The position numbers and the translations under genes were made by a program. The notes beneath the pieces are model-generated. The model was given only the letters and a program-made list of their open reading frames with translations. It was not told the origin of the DNA and searched no databases. Positions 50,911 to 62,084 of a DNA stretch of 64,000 nt are shown one piece after another (within the stretch, counting starts at the first letter, position 1; every line of letters starts with the position of its first letter). Origin of the DNA: Polynucleobacter sp. AP-Kolm-20A-A1 (GTDB lineage Bacteria; Pseudomonadota; Gammaproteobacteria; Burkholderiales; Burkholderiaceae). The stretch lies in assembly GCF_018688315.1 (NCBI RefSeq), contig NZ_CP061315.1:1178001-1242000 (forward strand), given 5' to 3'.

Positions 50911-50937
50911 AAAATGGGTGGCTAGGCCACCCATTTT
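50911..50937 (-). terminator. Strong bidirectional-type terminator
   Basis: AAAATGGGTGGC, loop TAG, GCCACCCATTTT: 12 perfect pairs with a three-base loop. On the minus strand the stem runs into further T residues (ATTTTTATTGG). It follows the three small genes at 50966-51879 and separates them from the pseudouridine synthase gene. Confidence 0.88.
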
Positions 50938-50965
50938 GCTTTCTTCTTTCCTAACCAGGAAATGC

Positions 50966-51223
50966 CTATTTACTTCTCTTGGCCAACTTAGCTTCTAACT
51001 CCACTGCGAGATCAAGAGCGCCCATATAACCGGATTTCAGATGGTTTGGAAGATCGGGATCACCAACCATGGCACCCAGAGTCTCTACCAGACTAAAGAC
51101 AATACCCTTGGCAGCACCAATCGCAATAGTCTCGCTAGCAACTGCCTCATCAATATGATTTACGGCATCTAAGAAATAATCATGGCCAGGCAATCCGTCT
51201 GGACCCAATGCTTCTTTAGTCAT
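50966..51223 (-). CDS. Small helical protein of unknown function
   Basis: 85 residues from the second of two close ATGs. AAAGGA sits five bases before the ATG at 51223, but too close to the one at 51229, so the former is chosen. The protein is acidic and helical, with no cysteine, signal peptide or membrane segment. It is the last of three tightly spaced genes (51879-50966) and ends 30 bases before a strong terminator. No family was recognised. Confidence 0.65.
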   Translation of the reverse strand: MTKEALGPDGLPGHDYFLDAVNHIDEAVASETIAIGAAKGIVFSLVETLGAMVGDPDLPNHLKSGYMGALDLAVELEAKLAKRSK

Positions 51224-51232
51224 AGTCATCCT

Positions 51233-51499
51233 TTATTCAAGACGCAAGTCGCTACTACTAATCTGCAGCTGACCATTGTGAGTTAAACCTTTAATAAACT
51301 TCTTCTCTGCAGCCGATAAGAGCATCAGCTGATGTTTAGAGAAATGCTCTAAAGCATCTCCAAAAACAGAATCGGGGTCAACATCCTCTAGCGCCTCATA
51401 ACTGAAGTGGCATTGGACATCTTTGCCGTCTAGTTTGGCGATATAAATAACACCACCATCAGCAGCCAGACTTGCTGGCCCTACAAACTCAATTTTCAT
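51233..51499 (-). CDS. DUF1488-like small protein
   Basis: 88 residues. The pattern VQCHFSYEALEDVDPDSVFG with a following helical segment (DALEHFSKHQLMLLSAAEKK) resembles the DUF1488 family of small proteins of unknown function. It overlaps the preceding gene by four bases. The fold assignment is by eye and moderate. Confidence 0.65.
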   Translation of the reverse strand: MKIEFVGPASLAADGGVIYIAKLDGKDVQCHFSYEALEDVDPDSVFGDALEHFSKHQLMLLSAAEKKFIKGLTHNGQLQISSSDLRLE

Positions 51500-51879
51500 A
51501 ACATCTGATCCACTTTATAAAAGAACTTACGTGCGTAAGCCAAAATTTCTTTATCCGTTGGATGATCGACTGTTTCAACGCCAACAATCTTCTCTGCAAC
51601 TTTAGGATCATGGTGGTGTGCATGCTTAATTAACTCAAGCTTGGCAGATCCTGGGCCAATAACCAAAATCTCTTTAGAGAGATTGACCGCCTGAATAACT
51701 GAATGCAGGTATTTAGAATCTAATTCTAATTTGCCGCTACCAACCACCCCACCCTTGTGGTGCAAATGTGCATGGCTAGACTTGGTTTTGATGACTTCTG
51801 CTTCGCTAGCGTCAGCACTTAAAAACATGACATGGGCTTCTTTATGGTCGATCCAAATAACTGCGTGATTTAAAGACAT
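51496..51879 (-). CDS. eRF1-domain-like 'translational machinery' protein
   Basis: 127 residues. The strand pattern SLNHAVIWIDHKEAHVMFLS, a histidine-rich loop (SSHAHLHHKGG), a central ILVIGPGSAKLELIKHAHHH and a final ILAYARKFFYKVDQML fit the small proteins annotated as translational machinery proteins, related to the central domain of eukaryotic release factor 1. The true role is unknown; members of this group are often stress-linked. It is the first gene of a three-gene unit and divergent from the FMN-dependent synthase gene. Confidence 0.75.
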   Translation of the reverse strand: MSLNHAVIWIDHKEAHVMFLSADASEAEVIKTKSSHAHLHHKGGVVGSGKLELDSKYLHSVIQAVNLSKEILVIGPGSAKLELIKHAHHHDPKVAEKIVGVETVDHPTDKEILAYARKFFYKVDQML

Positions 51880-52050
51880 TGTTTTCCTATTATTTATAAC
51901 GATGAATCTTTCACCATACTCCTTATTGGGCCCTGAAGCACGTTTAGAGTTGATTTAAGTCAAATTCCTACGTAGTCATGGGGGAATGCCTTGCAAATAG
52001 TCAAAATTAGATAAATCCTTATACTCAGATCATGTTAATGAGAGTTCGCC

Positions 52051-53706
52051 ATGGTTAATCCACTGAATAAACTGATCCCCCTAAGATACCTTCCTTTTCT
52101 ACTTTGTATTTTTGGGGCTTTATTTAGTTTTGCCACTTTAGAGCTCAATGAGAACCCTTGGGATAGTCGCGCTTGGCGTTACTTTTTTCTCTTTGGCGCA
52201 TTAACTCTAGTGGGTATATATGACCTACTGCAAATTAGAATGTCGATCTTGCGTAACTACCCTGTCATTGGGCACTTACGCTTTATGCTCGAATACATCC
52301 GCCCTGAAATTCGCCAATACTTTATTGAAGGTGATAACGATGAGGCACCGTTTTCTCGTGAGCAAAGAACTTTGGTGTACTCACGAGCAAAGGCAGTCTC
52401 CGATTCCATTCCATTCGGCACAACTTTAGATGTCATGGCGCCTGGGTATCAGTGGATCAACCAGTCACTCATGCCAACGAAGTTACCAAGCCATGACTTT
52501 CGAGTAACGATTGGTGGCAAAGACTGCAAGCATCCCTACTCTGCCAGCATTTTTAACATCTCTGCCATGAGCTTTGGTTCATTGAGCGCCAATGCCGTGA
52601 TGGCATTAAATCTGGGCGCCTACAAAGGGGGTTTTGCTCACGACACCGGTGAAGGATCGATCTCTATCTACCACCGCGTGCATGGCGGTGATTTGATTTG
52701 GGAGATTGGCTCTGGCTATTTTGGCTGCCGCAATCCCGATGGCACATTCAATGCCGATAAATATACTGAAAACGCCGTTGATCCTCAGGTGAAGATGATT
52801 GAAATCAAGCTCAGCCAAGGTGCTAAGCCTGGCCATGGCGGAATTCTGCCAGGCTCCAAGGTCACTCCAGAAATCGCTGAGGCTCGTGGTGTCAAAGTGG
52901 GCGAAAGTTGTATTTCTCCGAACTCACACAGCGCATTCTCATCCCCTTTAGAGCTGATGCATTTTATTCAGAAGCTACGCGACTTATCCGGCGGCAAACC
53001 AGTGGGCTTCAAGCTTTGCATTGGCCATCCCTGGGAGTGGTTTGGCATTGTTAAGGCGATGCTAGAGACCAATATCACACCAGACTTTATTGTGGTCGAT
53101 GGCTCCGAAGGTGGTACCGGTGCCTCCCCAGTTGAATTTACCAATCACGTAGGTACGCCACTCCAAGAAGGTCTGCGCTTAGTGCACAACACCCTTGTTG
53201 GCACAAACTTACGAGATCAAATTAAGATTGGTTGCGCTGGAAAAATCATTAGCTCATTTGATATGGCAGTCGCCTTTGCTCTAGGCGCTGATTGGTGCAA
53301 TAGCGCTCGAGGCTTTATGTTCTCAGTCGGGTGTATTCAGGCGCAAGTTTGTGACACAGGCTTTTGCCCTACCGGCGTAACAACACAAGATCCCGGTCGT
53401 CAAAAAGCCCTGGTAGTTCCCAATAAAGCTGAGCGCGTCTATAACTTCCATAATGAAACCCTAAAAGCCCTAAAGGAATTAGTAGAAGCTGCAGGCTTAA
53501 ATCACCCGGGTGAAATTGATGCGCCCCATATTGTGCGTCGCATTAATAAGAATGAGATACGCCTTCTATCCGTATTGTTGCCAGAGATGCCTGCTGGGGA
53601 GTTACTCAAGAATGAACTCATTAGCGAGTCACTGAATCTGCCTAGAGCCTACAACCTCTATTGGAATAAAGCGCAAGCCAGCAGCTTTGGAGCGCTAAAA
53701 AGTTAA
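52051..53706 (+). CDS. FMN-binding glutamate-synthase-family protein
   Basis: 551 residues. Two N-terminal membrane helices (about 12-33 and 42-60) anchor a large GltB-type FMN domain, with KLSQGAKPGHGGILPGSKVT, VVDGSEGGTGASPVEFTNHV and the cysteine segment CIQAQVCDTGFCPTGVTTQD for an iron-sulfur centre. It is not a full glutamate synthase: there is no glutaminase domain. Its substrate is unknown, as for most members of this family. A terminator follows at 53755. Confidence 0.9.
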   Translation: MVNPLNKLIPLRYLPFLLCIFGALFSFATLELNENPWDSRAWRYFFLFGALTLVGIYDLLQIRMSILRNYPVIGHLRFMLEYIRPEIRQYFIEGDNDEAPFSREQRTLVYSRAKAVSDSIPFGTTLDVMAPGYQWINQSLMPTKLPSHDFRVTIGGKDCKHPYSASIFNISAMSFGSLSANAVMALNLGAYKGGFAHDTGEGSISIYHRVHGGDLIWEIGSGYFGCRNPDGTFNADKYTENAVDPQVKMIEIKLSQGAKPGHGGILPGSKVTPEIAEARGVKVGESCISPNSHSAFSSPLELMHFIQKLRDLSGGKPVGFKLCIGHPWEWFGIVKAMLETNITPDFIVVDGSEGGTGASPVEFTNHVGTPLQEGLRLVHNTLVGTNLRDQIKIGCAGKIISSFDMAVAFALGADWCNSARGFMFSVGCIQAQVCDTGFCPTGVTTQDPGRQKALVVPNKAERVYNFHNETLKALKELVEAAGLNHPGEIDAPHIVRRINKNEIRLLSVLLPEMPAGELLKNELISESLNLPRAYNLYWNKAQASSFGALKS

Positions 53707-53754
53707 ATGAAATTGAGTGCAGGTGGTAGATAGGAAGTTTTAGAGCAATAAAAA

Positions 53755-53770
53755 ACCGCCCGTAGGCGGT
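53755..53770. terminator. Bidirectional terminator between the FMN-synthase-like gene and the TctC-like gene
   Basis: ACCGCC, loop CGTA, GGCGGT, with an A run before it and CTTTTATT after it. It works for both convergent genes. Confidence 0.9.
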
Positions 53771-53800
53771 CTTTTATTGAAGTAATTTACTTCTAGATGC

Positions 53801-54787
53801 TTAGTCTGCGTAAATGCCTGCAGCCTTAATGATCGGCGTCCACAATTCAATCTGCGCCTTCAGATTCTTTTTTAACCCTTCAGGAGTTGCATTTGCTTGT
53901 GATGGAATCTCAACACCTAACTCAGCCATGTGCTGCTTGTAGAGCGGATCTTGAATGGCGCCTTGCAATGCTTTAGCCAACTTATCCATCTCTGCTTTAG
54001 GCGTACCTTTTGGAGCGTACACACCGTGCCAAACTTTAACTTCAAAGTTTTTCAAGCCCTGCTCATTCAGAGTAGGAATCTTGTCAAAGGCTTTGATACG
54101 CTGCATGGTTGTTGTGCCGTATGGCTTAACTGCGTTGGTAGCCAACTGACCAGAAAGATTGGTTGTTTGGTCACACATCAATTGCACTTGTCCACCGATC
54201 AAATCGGTCAATGCAGGCGCTGTACCTTTGTATGGAACTGTAGTTAAGTCCAACTGAATACGGCTCATAAAGAGCAAGCCGCACAAATGGCTAGCAGAAC
54301 CTACACCAGCATTTGCGTAAGCAATCTTGCCAGCGTTTGCTTTCATGTACGGAAGAAGTTCTTGATAGTTCTTAGGAGGTAAATCCTTATTGCCAACCAA
54401 GATCATCGGTACGTCAGCAACCTGCCCCACGTACTCATAGTCATTCAGCGGATCAAAGCCTAAGTTCTTGTACAGAGCTGGAGCTGTTGACATACCAATG
54501 TGGTGAATGAGGAGTGTATAGCCATCATTCTTCGAATTAATGACACGCTTTGCAGCAATCGTGCCACCAGCACCAGGGCTGTTATCTACGATTACCTGGC
54601 CTTTGAGTTGCTTACCCATTGCCAAAGCAAGTTCACGAGCTACTTTATCTGTTGGGCCGCCAGCAGAGAATGGCACTACCAAAGTAATTGGGCGGTCACC
54701 AGGAAAATCCGCAGCTTTTGCAGCAGAAATGCTGACGCTTAATGCACACAGCGATATTGCTGCAATACGGAAAATTGATTGAGACAT
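53801..54787 (-). CDS. Bug/TctC-family extracytoplasmic substrate-binding protein
   Basis: 328 residues from the ATG at 54787, chosen because it begins the signal peptide (MSQSIFRIAAISLCALSVSI, ending SAAKA) and is preceded by TAGGAA; a longer frame adds 21 unconvincing residues. The mature part opens with FPGDRPITLVVPFSAGGPTD, the classic Bug signature, and has GAGGTIAAKRV. It binds a small organic acid in the periplasm. The tctAB-type membrane genes are not adjacent, which is common for Bug proteins in Burkholderiales. Confidence 0.93.
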   Translation of the reverse strand: MSQSIFRIAAISLCALSVSISAAKAADFPGDRPITLVVPFSAGGPTDKVARELALAMGKQLKGQVIVDNSPGAGGTIAAKRVINSKNDGYTLLIHHIGMSTAPALYKNLGFDPLNDYEYVGQVADVPMILVGNKDLPPKNYQELLPYMKANAGKIAYANAGVGSASHLCGLLFMSRIQLDLTTVPYKGTAPALTDLIGGQVQLMCDQTTNLSGQLATNAVKPYGTTTMQRIKAFDKIPTLNEQGLKNFEVKVWHGVYAPKGTPKAEMDKLAKALQGAIQDPLYKQHMAELGVEIPSQANATPEGLKKNLKAQIELWTPIIKAAGIYAD

Positions 54788-54889
54788 TTTCACAGGATTC
54801 CTACCTTTCGCGATTAAACATACAAAGTAGTAGTTTAGAGAATTTGTCACTTGAGTGGGAGAAATTCTAGGTCAAAGGCGGTCAAAACA

Positions 54890-55936
54890 TCATAAAGCTT
54901 TGAAATATCTATCTTTTATCCACAGGGCAAGCGCAACCAATCCAATCATGATGGGCACCTCAACCAGGGGGCCGATCACTGCCGCGAATGCCGCCCCAGA
55001 ATTAATCCCAAAAACAGCAATGGCCACAGCGATAGCTAATTCAAAGTTATTACTTGACGCTGTAAATGACAAAGTACAGCAGCGCTTGTAATCGATACCC
55101 ATCTTGCTAGTGATTACAAAGGTAATCAGGAACATGACACCAAAATAAATAAGCAATGGGATGGCGATCGTGAGGACATCGCCTGGCAACTGAAGAATCA
55201 ACTTACCTTTTAGACTAAACATCACCACGATAGTAAACAATAAGGCTATTAAAGTGATCTTTCCAATTTTTGGCACAAAGTGTTCGTGATACCACTCCTT
55301 CGATACGAATTTAAGCGCCAGGAATCTAGTGAGCAAGCCAGCAATACAAGGAATGCCCAAATAGATAAATACAGTTTTGGCAATTTCAGCAATCGTAATA
55401 TTGATATTTGAACTTGCGAGACCAAAGAATGGTGGCAATACTGTTAAGAAAACGTAGGCATACAAACTAAAGAACAGCACTTGAAAGATGGCGTTGAATG
55501 CCACTAGGCCTGCAGCATACTCAGTGGAGCCCTTTGCAATATCGTTCCACACAATCACCATGGCAATACAAGGTGCGATGCCAATCAAGATAAGGCCAGC
55601 CATATATTCCGGTTGATTTGGCACGAAGGTGATCGCCAGCAGAAACATGAATACTGGCGCAATAATCCAGTTCATCAAGAATGCAATAACAAAAATCTTC
55701 TTATCCCTAAATACATCCGGTAAATCTTCATAACGCACCTTCGCAAAAGGTGGATACATCATCAGAATTAAGCCTATTGCAATCGGGTAATTGGTGCTAC
55801 CCACTTGAAAGGAGTTAATTAAATTCTCCACCCCAGGGAAGAAATAGCCCAGGCCAATGCCAAGGGCCATTGCGGCAAAGATCCATACCGTTAGATATCG
55901 ATCGAGAAATGAGAGTTTTTTAGTTAATGAAGTCAT
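54890..55936 (-). CDS. ACR3-family arsenite efflux permease
   Basis: 348 residues with about ten hydrophobic segments. Motifs [20 protein letters not shown] and [20 protein letters not shown], with the conserved Cys in GIAPCIAMV, identify ACR3, which exports arsenite. A second block [20 protein letters not shown] is also typical. It lies 5 bases after arsC on the same strand, so the two form an arsenic-resistance unit. No arsR is next to them. Confidence 0.95.
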   Translation of the reverse strand: MTSLTKKLSFLDRYLTVWIFAAMALGIGLGYFFPGVENLINSFQVGSTNYPIAIGLILMMYPPFAKVRYEDLPDVFRDKKIFVIAFLMNWIIAPVFMFLLAITFVPNQPEYMAGLILIGIAPCIAMVIVWNDIAKGSTEYAAGLVAFNAIFQVLFFSLYAYVFLTVLPPFFGLASSNINITIAEIAKTVFIYLGIPCIAGLLTRFLALKFVSKEWYHEHFVPKIGKITLIALLFTIVVMFSLKGKLILQLPGDVLTIAIPLLIYFGVMFLITFVITSKMGIDYKRCCTLSFTASSNNFELAIAVAIAVFGINSGAAFAAVIGPLVEVPIMIGLVALALWIKDRYFKAL

Positions 55937-55941
55937 GATGT

Positions 55942-56421
55942 TTATAACTGCGCGTGAATATTCTTCAGGCTCATAGAGTCCAATTTATCTAATGGCATTG
56001 CAGCCAAGATATCCAGACGTTTTTGAAGGCCGTTCATCACCTCATTAAACGCCGCCCTCTTCTCTAGATCAGTGCCTTGAACTTGTGATGGGTCCGGGAA
56101 TCCCCAATGCGCTGTTACGGGGTTACCGGGCCAGAAAGGGCAAACCTCTCCAGCAGCGTTATCGCATACCGTGACAATGAAATCCATCTTAGGAGCTCCT
56201 GGCAGAGAGAACTCGTCCCAACTCTTGCTTCTCAGCTGGGATTCTGGATAGCCCAACTCTTTAGCGATTTGCGCGGCAAACGGGTTTACCTTGCCACCAG
56301 GGGTTGAGCCTGCAGAGTAGCCAACAAACTTTCCGCTTGGATGGGTTGATGCCAGTGCTTCGCCCAACACTGACCTTGCTGAATTATGAGTACACAGAAA
56401 CAGGATGTTATATCGCTTCAT
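55942..56421 (-). CDS. arsC: Arsenate reductase, low-molecular-weight phosphatase type
   Basis: 159 residues. The P loop CX5R is present ([10 protein letters not shown]), with the pattern of LMW-phosphatase-type arsenate reductases. A second Cys lies in the [14 protein letters not shown] segment, which fits thioredoxin-linked reduction. It reduces arsenate to arsenite, which the next gene (ACR3) exports. The ATG is at 56421. Confidence 0.92.
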   Translation of the reverse strand: MKRYNILFLCTHNSARSVLGEALASTHPSGKFVGYSAGSTPGGKVNPFAAQIAKELGYPESQLRSKSWDEFSLPGAPKMDFIVTVCDNAAGEVCPFWPGNPVTAHWGFPDPSQVQGTDLEKRAAFNEVMNGLQKRLDILAAMPLDKLDSMSLKNIHAQL

Positions 56422-56472
56422 ACCCCTACTATCCCACTCTTTTATGACAGTTTGCTTAATATCTATCGATAC

Positions 56473-58824
56473 TTATTTCTTAAGCTTGCCAAAGGCCGCA
56501 GCCATCGCATTATTGATTGGGAGCGCAGAGCGTCTGTCTTCCTGGGGCTTTCTGGCATCTGTTGCTCTAGGTCGGTTAGGTGCTCTTTGTTCTGGCTTAG
56601 CGCCTGGCTTAGGCGCCTCATCGCTTAAGCGCATAGTCAAGGCGATCCGTTTGCGCTTCTCATCAACCTCAAGCACCTTGACCTTCACCACCTGCCCCGC
56701 CTTGACCACGCTATGGGGATCTTTAACAAAGGTATTCGATAGCGCTGAAATATGCACCAGGCCATCTTGATGAACGCCAATGTCCACAAAGGCACCGAAT
56801 GCGGCTACGTTAGTTACAACCCCCTCCAAAATCATGTCTGTTTTAAGATCGCTGATTTTTTCAACGCCATCTTTAAAAGTGGCAGTAGTGAATTCTGGGC
56901 GCGGGTCACGGCCAGGCTTTTCTAATTCCTTAATGATGTCAGTAACGGTTGGCACACCAAACTGACCATCGGCATATTTTTCTGGCGAGAGTGATTTGAG
57001 GAGGTTAGCATCACCAATGACTTCCTTGACACCCTTTTTAATGTCTTTCAGAATCTTCTCAACCAATGGATAGGATTCAGGATGGACTGCTGAAGCATCT
57101 AAGGGATCATCGCCATTCATGATGCGTAAGAATCCAGCGGCTTGCTCGTAGGTTTTATCTCCCAAGCGCGGAACACTCTTGAGGTCTGCCCTTGATTTAA
57201 ATGCACCCTTGCTATCACGATAAGCAACAATACCTTCAGCCACTGTAGAGCTCAACCCTGAAACCCTCGCTAGCAATGGCGCTGAAGCAGTATTGACATC
57301 CACGCCTACAGCATTCACGCAATCCTCCACCACTGCTACCAATGACTTCGCCAATTGGGTTTGCATCACATCGTGCTGATACTGACCAACGCCAATCGAT
57401 TTAGGGTCAATCTTAACCAACTCAGCCAATGGGTCCTGTAAGCGACGTGCAATCGATACCGCACCACGCAATGACACATCCATGCCTGGTAATTCTTTGG
57501 AGGCATATTCTGAAGCGGAGTAAACCGATGCACCTGCTTCAGAAACAACAATCTTAGTTAACTTGAGTTCTGGCTTAGCCTTAATGAGCTCCTGCGCTAA
57601 TTTATCCGTCTCACGTGAGGCAGTGCCATTGCCAATCGAGATTAAGGTAGCGTTATGCTTCTCTGCCAATTTAGCCAAGGTATGCAGTGAACCTGCCCAA
57701 TCGTTTTTTGGCTGATGGGGATAGATCACATCAGTATCAACGACTTTGCCAGTGGCATCCACTACAGCCACCTTCACGCCAGTACGCATTCCAGGGTCCA
57801 AGCCAATCGTTACCCTCGGACCTGCCGGTGCCGCCAAGAGAAGATCCTTAAGGTTGCGAGCAAACACATTGATCGCTTCGGTTTCTGAGCGCTCACGCAG
57901 TGCTGTCATCAACTCTGATTCCAAATGTAATGAGCACTTAATACGCCAGGTCCAGCGAACTGTGTCAGCTAACCATGCATCAGCTGGGCGACCTTCGTTT
58001 TTAATCTTAAAGTGATTAGCGATACGGTTTTCACAAGGATTATGTGGCGCATCCCACTTCGGCTTTTCCTCTTCAGTATCTAGGCGCAGATTAACCATCA
58101 ACATCTGCTCGCGACGACCTCTAAACAAGGCTAAGGCACGATGCGATGGAATTGCTTTAATTGGCTCGGAATAATCGAAGTAATCAGCGAACTTCTCACC
58201 CTCTTGCTCTTTGCCGGCAATCACTTTGGATTCGACAACACCATGATCTTGTAAATACGCTCTTAATGACTGGACCAATGCCGCATCTTCGGCAAATCGC
58301 TCCATCAAAATTTGACGAGCGCCTTCTAGAGCGACTTTGGTATCCGGAACTCCAGGATTAGCAGTGCCGTCCACCTGAAAGGCTTCCTTAATGTATTTGG
58401 CCGCTTCGGTTTCTGGATCTAAATTTGGGTTATTGAGTAAATCATTAGCCAAAGGCTCTAAGCCGGCCTCTAGAGCAATTTGCGCCTTTGTTCTTCTCTT
58501 AGGTTTGTATGGAAGATAGAGATCTTCTAGGCGTGTCTTATCTTCCGCCAACATGATGGCTTTGAGTAGCTCTGGTGTCATCTTGCCCTGCTCTTCTATT
58601 GAGGCAACAATCGTTTTACGACGATCTTCCAACTCACGTAAGTACGTTAAACGCTCCTCCAATAATCGCAACTGAGCATCATCGAGTCCACCGGTTGCTT
58701 CTTTACGATATCGGGCAATAAAGGGAACTGTGGCACCCTCATCCATCAGGGCAATTGCAGCAGCCACTTGAGCAGGTTTAGCAGAGAGTTCTTGGGCAAG
58801 ACGTTGTTCAATGGATGGCAGCAT
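56473..58824 (-). CDS. Tex-family transcription accessory protein
   Basis: 783 residues, typical of Tex/YhgF. Order: N-terminal helix-turn-helix-like region (about 1-190), YqgF/RuvC-like domain ([20 protein letters not shown]), helix-hairpin-helix ([20 protein letters not shown] and [20 protein letters not shown]) and an S1 RNA-binding domain ([20 protein letters not shown]). The C-terminal tail is basic and Pro-rich. Tex binds nucleic acid and RNA polymerase; its precise role is unclear. Confidence 0.96.
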   Translation of the reverse strand: MLPSIEQRLAQELSAKPAQVAAAIALMDEGATVPFIARYRKEATGGLDDAQLRLLEERLTYLRELEDRRKTIVASIEEQGKMTPELLKAIMLAEDKTRLEDLYLPYKPKRRTKAQIALEAGLEPLANDLLNNPNLDPETEAAKYIKEAFQVDGTANPGVPDTKVALEGARQILMERFAEDAALVQSLRAYLQDHGVVESKVIAGKEQEGEKFADYFDYSEPIKAIPSHRALALFRGRREQMLMVNLRLDTEEEKPKWDAPHNPCENRIANHFKIKNEGRPADAWLADTVRWTWRIKCSLHLESELMTALRERSETEAINVFARNLKDLLLAAPAGPRVTIGLDPGMRTGVKVAVVDATGKVVDTDVIYPHQPKNDWAGSLHTLAKLAEKHNATLISIGNGTASRETDKLAQELIKAKPELKLTKIVVSEAGASVYSASEYASKELPGMDVSLRGAVSIARRLQDPLAELVKIDPKSIGVGQYQHDVMQTQLAKSLVAVVEDCVNAVGVDVNTASAPLLARVSGLSSTVAEGIVAYRDSKGAFKSRADLKSVPRLGDKTYEQAAGFLRIMNGDDPLDASAVHPESYPLVEKILKDIKKGVKEVIGDANLLKSLSPEKYADGQFGVPTVTDIIKELEKPGRDPRPEFTTATFKDGVEKISDLKTDMILEGVVTNVAAFGAFVDIGVHQDGLVHISALSNTFVKDPHSVVKAGQVVKVKVLEVDEKRKRIALTMRLSDEAPKPGAKPEQRAPNRPRATDARKPQEDRRSALPINNAMAAAFGKLKK

Positions 58825-58873
58825 GAGGATCTATTTTTACTATTATTTTTGGAATATGGATTTCAATGAAGAA

Positions 58874-58899
58874 CAAAAGCCACCCGGAGGTGACTTTTG
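58874..58899 (-). terminator. Terminator after typA
   Basis: On the minus strand CAAAAGTCACC, loop TCCG, GGTGGCTTTTG: 11 pairs including one G-U pair, with the U run built into the stem end. It lies 20 bases after the typA stop. Confidence 0.85.
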
Positions 58900-58918
58900 T
58901 TGTGTAGCTTAGAGCGGC

Positions 58919-60736
<1,818 letters not shown>

Positions 60737-60786
60737 GTGAAGCTTCTAAAGTTAAAGATAAGTAAAAAGGTTATAAATAATCAGTA

Positions 60787-61698
60787 TTAGTGGGCCTGGG
60801 AAATCAATCGTTTCGGATGTAAAACTCCGGAACGCCAATCAGCAGTACCAATAAAGTTGTGGGGAGCAGCGGTCGCGCGATAGATGCGTACCAATGCTTC
60901 GATGGAGGGTAAATTGAGTGGAACACGTTGCCCCATCTCAAGGCGCTTAGCTTGTTGCTCATCCACAGTTAAGTGGGGCAAGGTTTGCAAAAGCGCATCA
61001 ACCGGCAAAATATAGTCTGCTGTATTTTGCAAGCCGCTTTGAATGGATTCAATCGTAAAGGACTGCTCAAGCGTGAGATGCCCTACTTCGGTACGGCGTA
61101 AGCCAACCAAGTGAGCGCCGCAACCCAGCGCATTGCCAATATCTTCAGCCAAGACACGAATATAAGTGCCCTTGCTGCAACTCACTTCTAATGTAGCTTC
61201 TGGCCACTGGATATCAGTCCAACGAATTGCATGAATTGTGATGTCTCTTGGTGTGCGTTCTAATTCAACACCAGCACGAGCATATTCATATAAAGGTTTA
61301 CCGTCGCGCTTGAGAGCAGAGTACATTGGCGGCACTTGAGATATTGCCCCTGTGAATTTCGGGAGCAAGGCATCTAGAGCTATTCTGATTTCCGCTTCGC
61401 TAGCAAATACAGGCAAAGACAATTCTTCAATGATTTGGCCTTCAGCATCACCGGTGTCGGTACGTGAACCAAATTTGACGCGTGCGATATAGGTCTTATC
61501 AGCTTCGAGTAAATCTTGGGAGTACTTAGTAGCCTCACCCAAACAAATAGGAAGCAAACCCGTTGCCATCGGATCCAATGTACCCGTATGACCAGCTTTG
61601 TCAGCATTAAATGCACGCTTAACTGCAGTAACTGCACCCTGTGAACTCATTCCAGCGGGTTTATCTAGCAGCACTACGCCGTCGATTCTGATAGCCAT
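60787..61698 (-). CDS. truB: tRNA pseudouridine-55 synthase TruB
   Basis: 303 residues, with the motif GHTGTLDPMATGLLPICLGE carrying the catalytic Asp, and KPAGMSSQGAVTAVKRAF at the start. It makes the universal pseudouridine in the T loop of tRNAs. It is 3 bases from rbfA, in the conserved infB-rbfA-truB order. Confidence 0.97.
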   Translation of the reverse strand: MAIRIDGVVLLDKPAGMSSQGAVTAVKRAFNADKAGHTGTLDPMATGLLPICLGEATKYSQDLLEADKTYIARVKFGSRTDTGDAEGQIIEELSLPVFASEAEIRIALDALLPKFTGAISQVPPMYSALKRDGKPLYEYARAGVELERTPRDITIHAIRWTDIQWPEATLEVSCSKGTYIRVLAEDIGNALGCGAHLVGLRRTEVGHLTLEQSFTIESIQSGLQNTADYILPVDALLQTLPHLTVDEQQAKRLEMGQRVPLNLPSIEALVRIYRATAAPHNFIGTADWRSGVLHPKRLISQAH

Positions 61699-61701
61699 GA
61701 A

Positions 61702-62070
61702 TTACTTATTCTCGTCTTTATGATCGCTCTCAACTGCTTGATCGATCAAACGAGACATTTCTATGCCATGCTCAACTGAGCTGTCATAGTGAAAATGCAA
61801 TGTAGGAACAGTGTGAATGTGCAAACGCTTAAACAATAATGAATGCAAATAGCCTGCTTTTTCTTGAAGTGCTTTTAAGGCATGCTCAGGCTCAGCGCCC
61901 AAAACAGTAAAGAACACTTTGGCGTGCGCCAAGTCTGGTGTGAGCTCGATACTTTGCAAAGTAATCAAGCCCAGGCTTGGACTACGCAATTCACGTGGAA
62001 TAAGCTCGGCCAGGTCTCGCTGAATTTGATCGGCGAGACGCTGGTTACGATGCGGGCTAGTTTTATGCAT
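61702..62070 (-). CDS. rbfA: 30S ribosome-binding factor RbfA
   Basis: 122 residues, standard for RbfA. The KH-like fold shows as [20 protein letters not shown] followed by [20 protein letters not shown] and KVFFTVL. RbfA helps 16S rRNA maturation and is important in the cold. It lies between infB (14 bases) and truB (3 bases). Confidence 0.97.
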   Translation of the reverse strand: MHKTSPHRNQRLADQIQRDLAELIPRELRSPSLGLITLQSIELTPDLAHAKVFFTVLGAEPEHALKALQEKAGYLHSLLFKRLHIHTVPTLHFHYDSSVEHGIEMSRLIDQAVESDHKDENK

Positions 62071-62084
62071 ATTGCCTAGAACGC

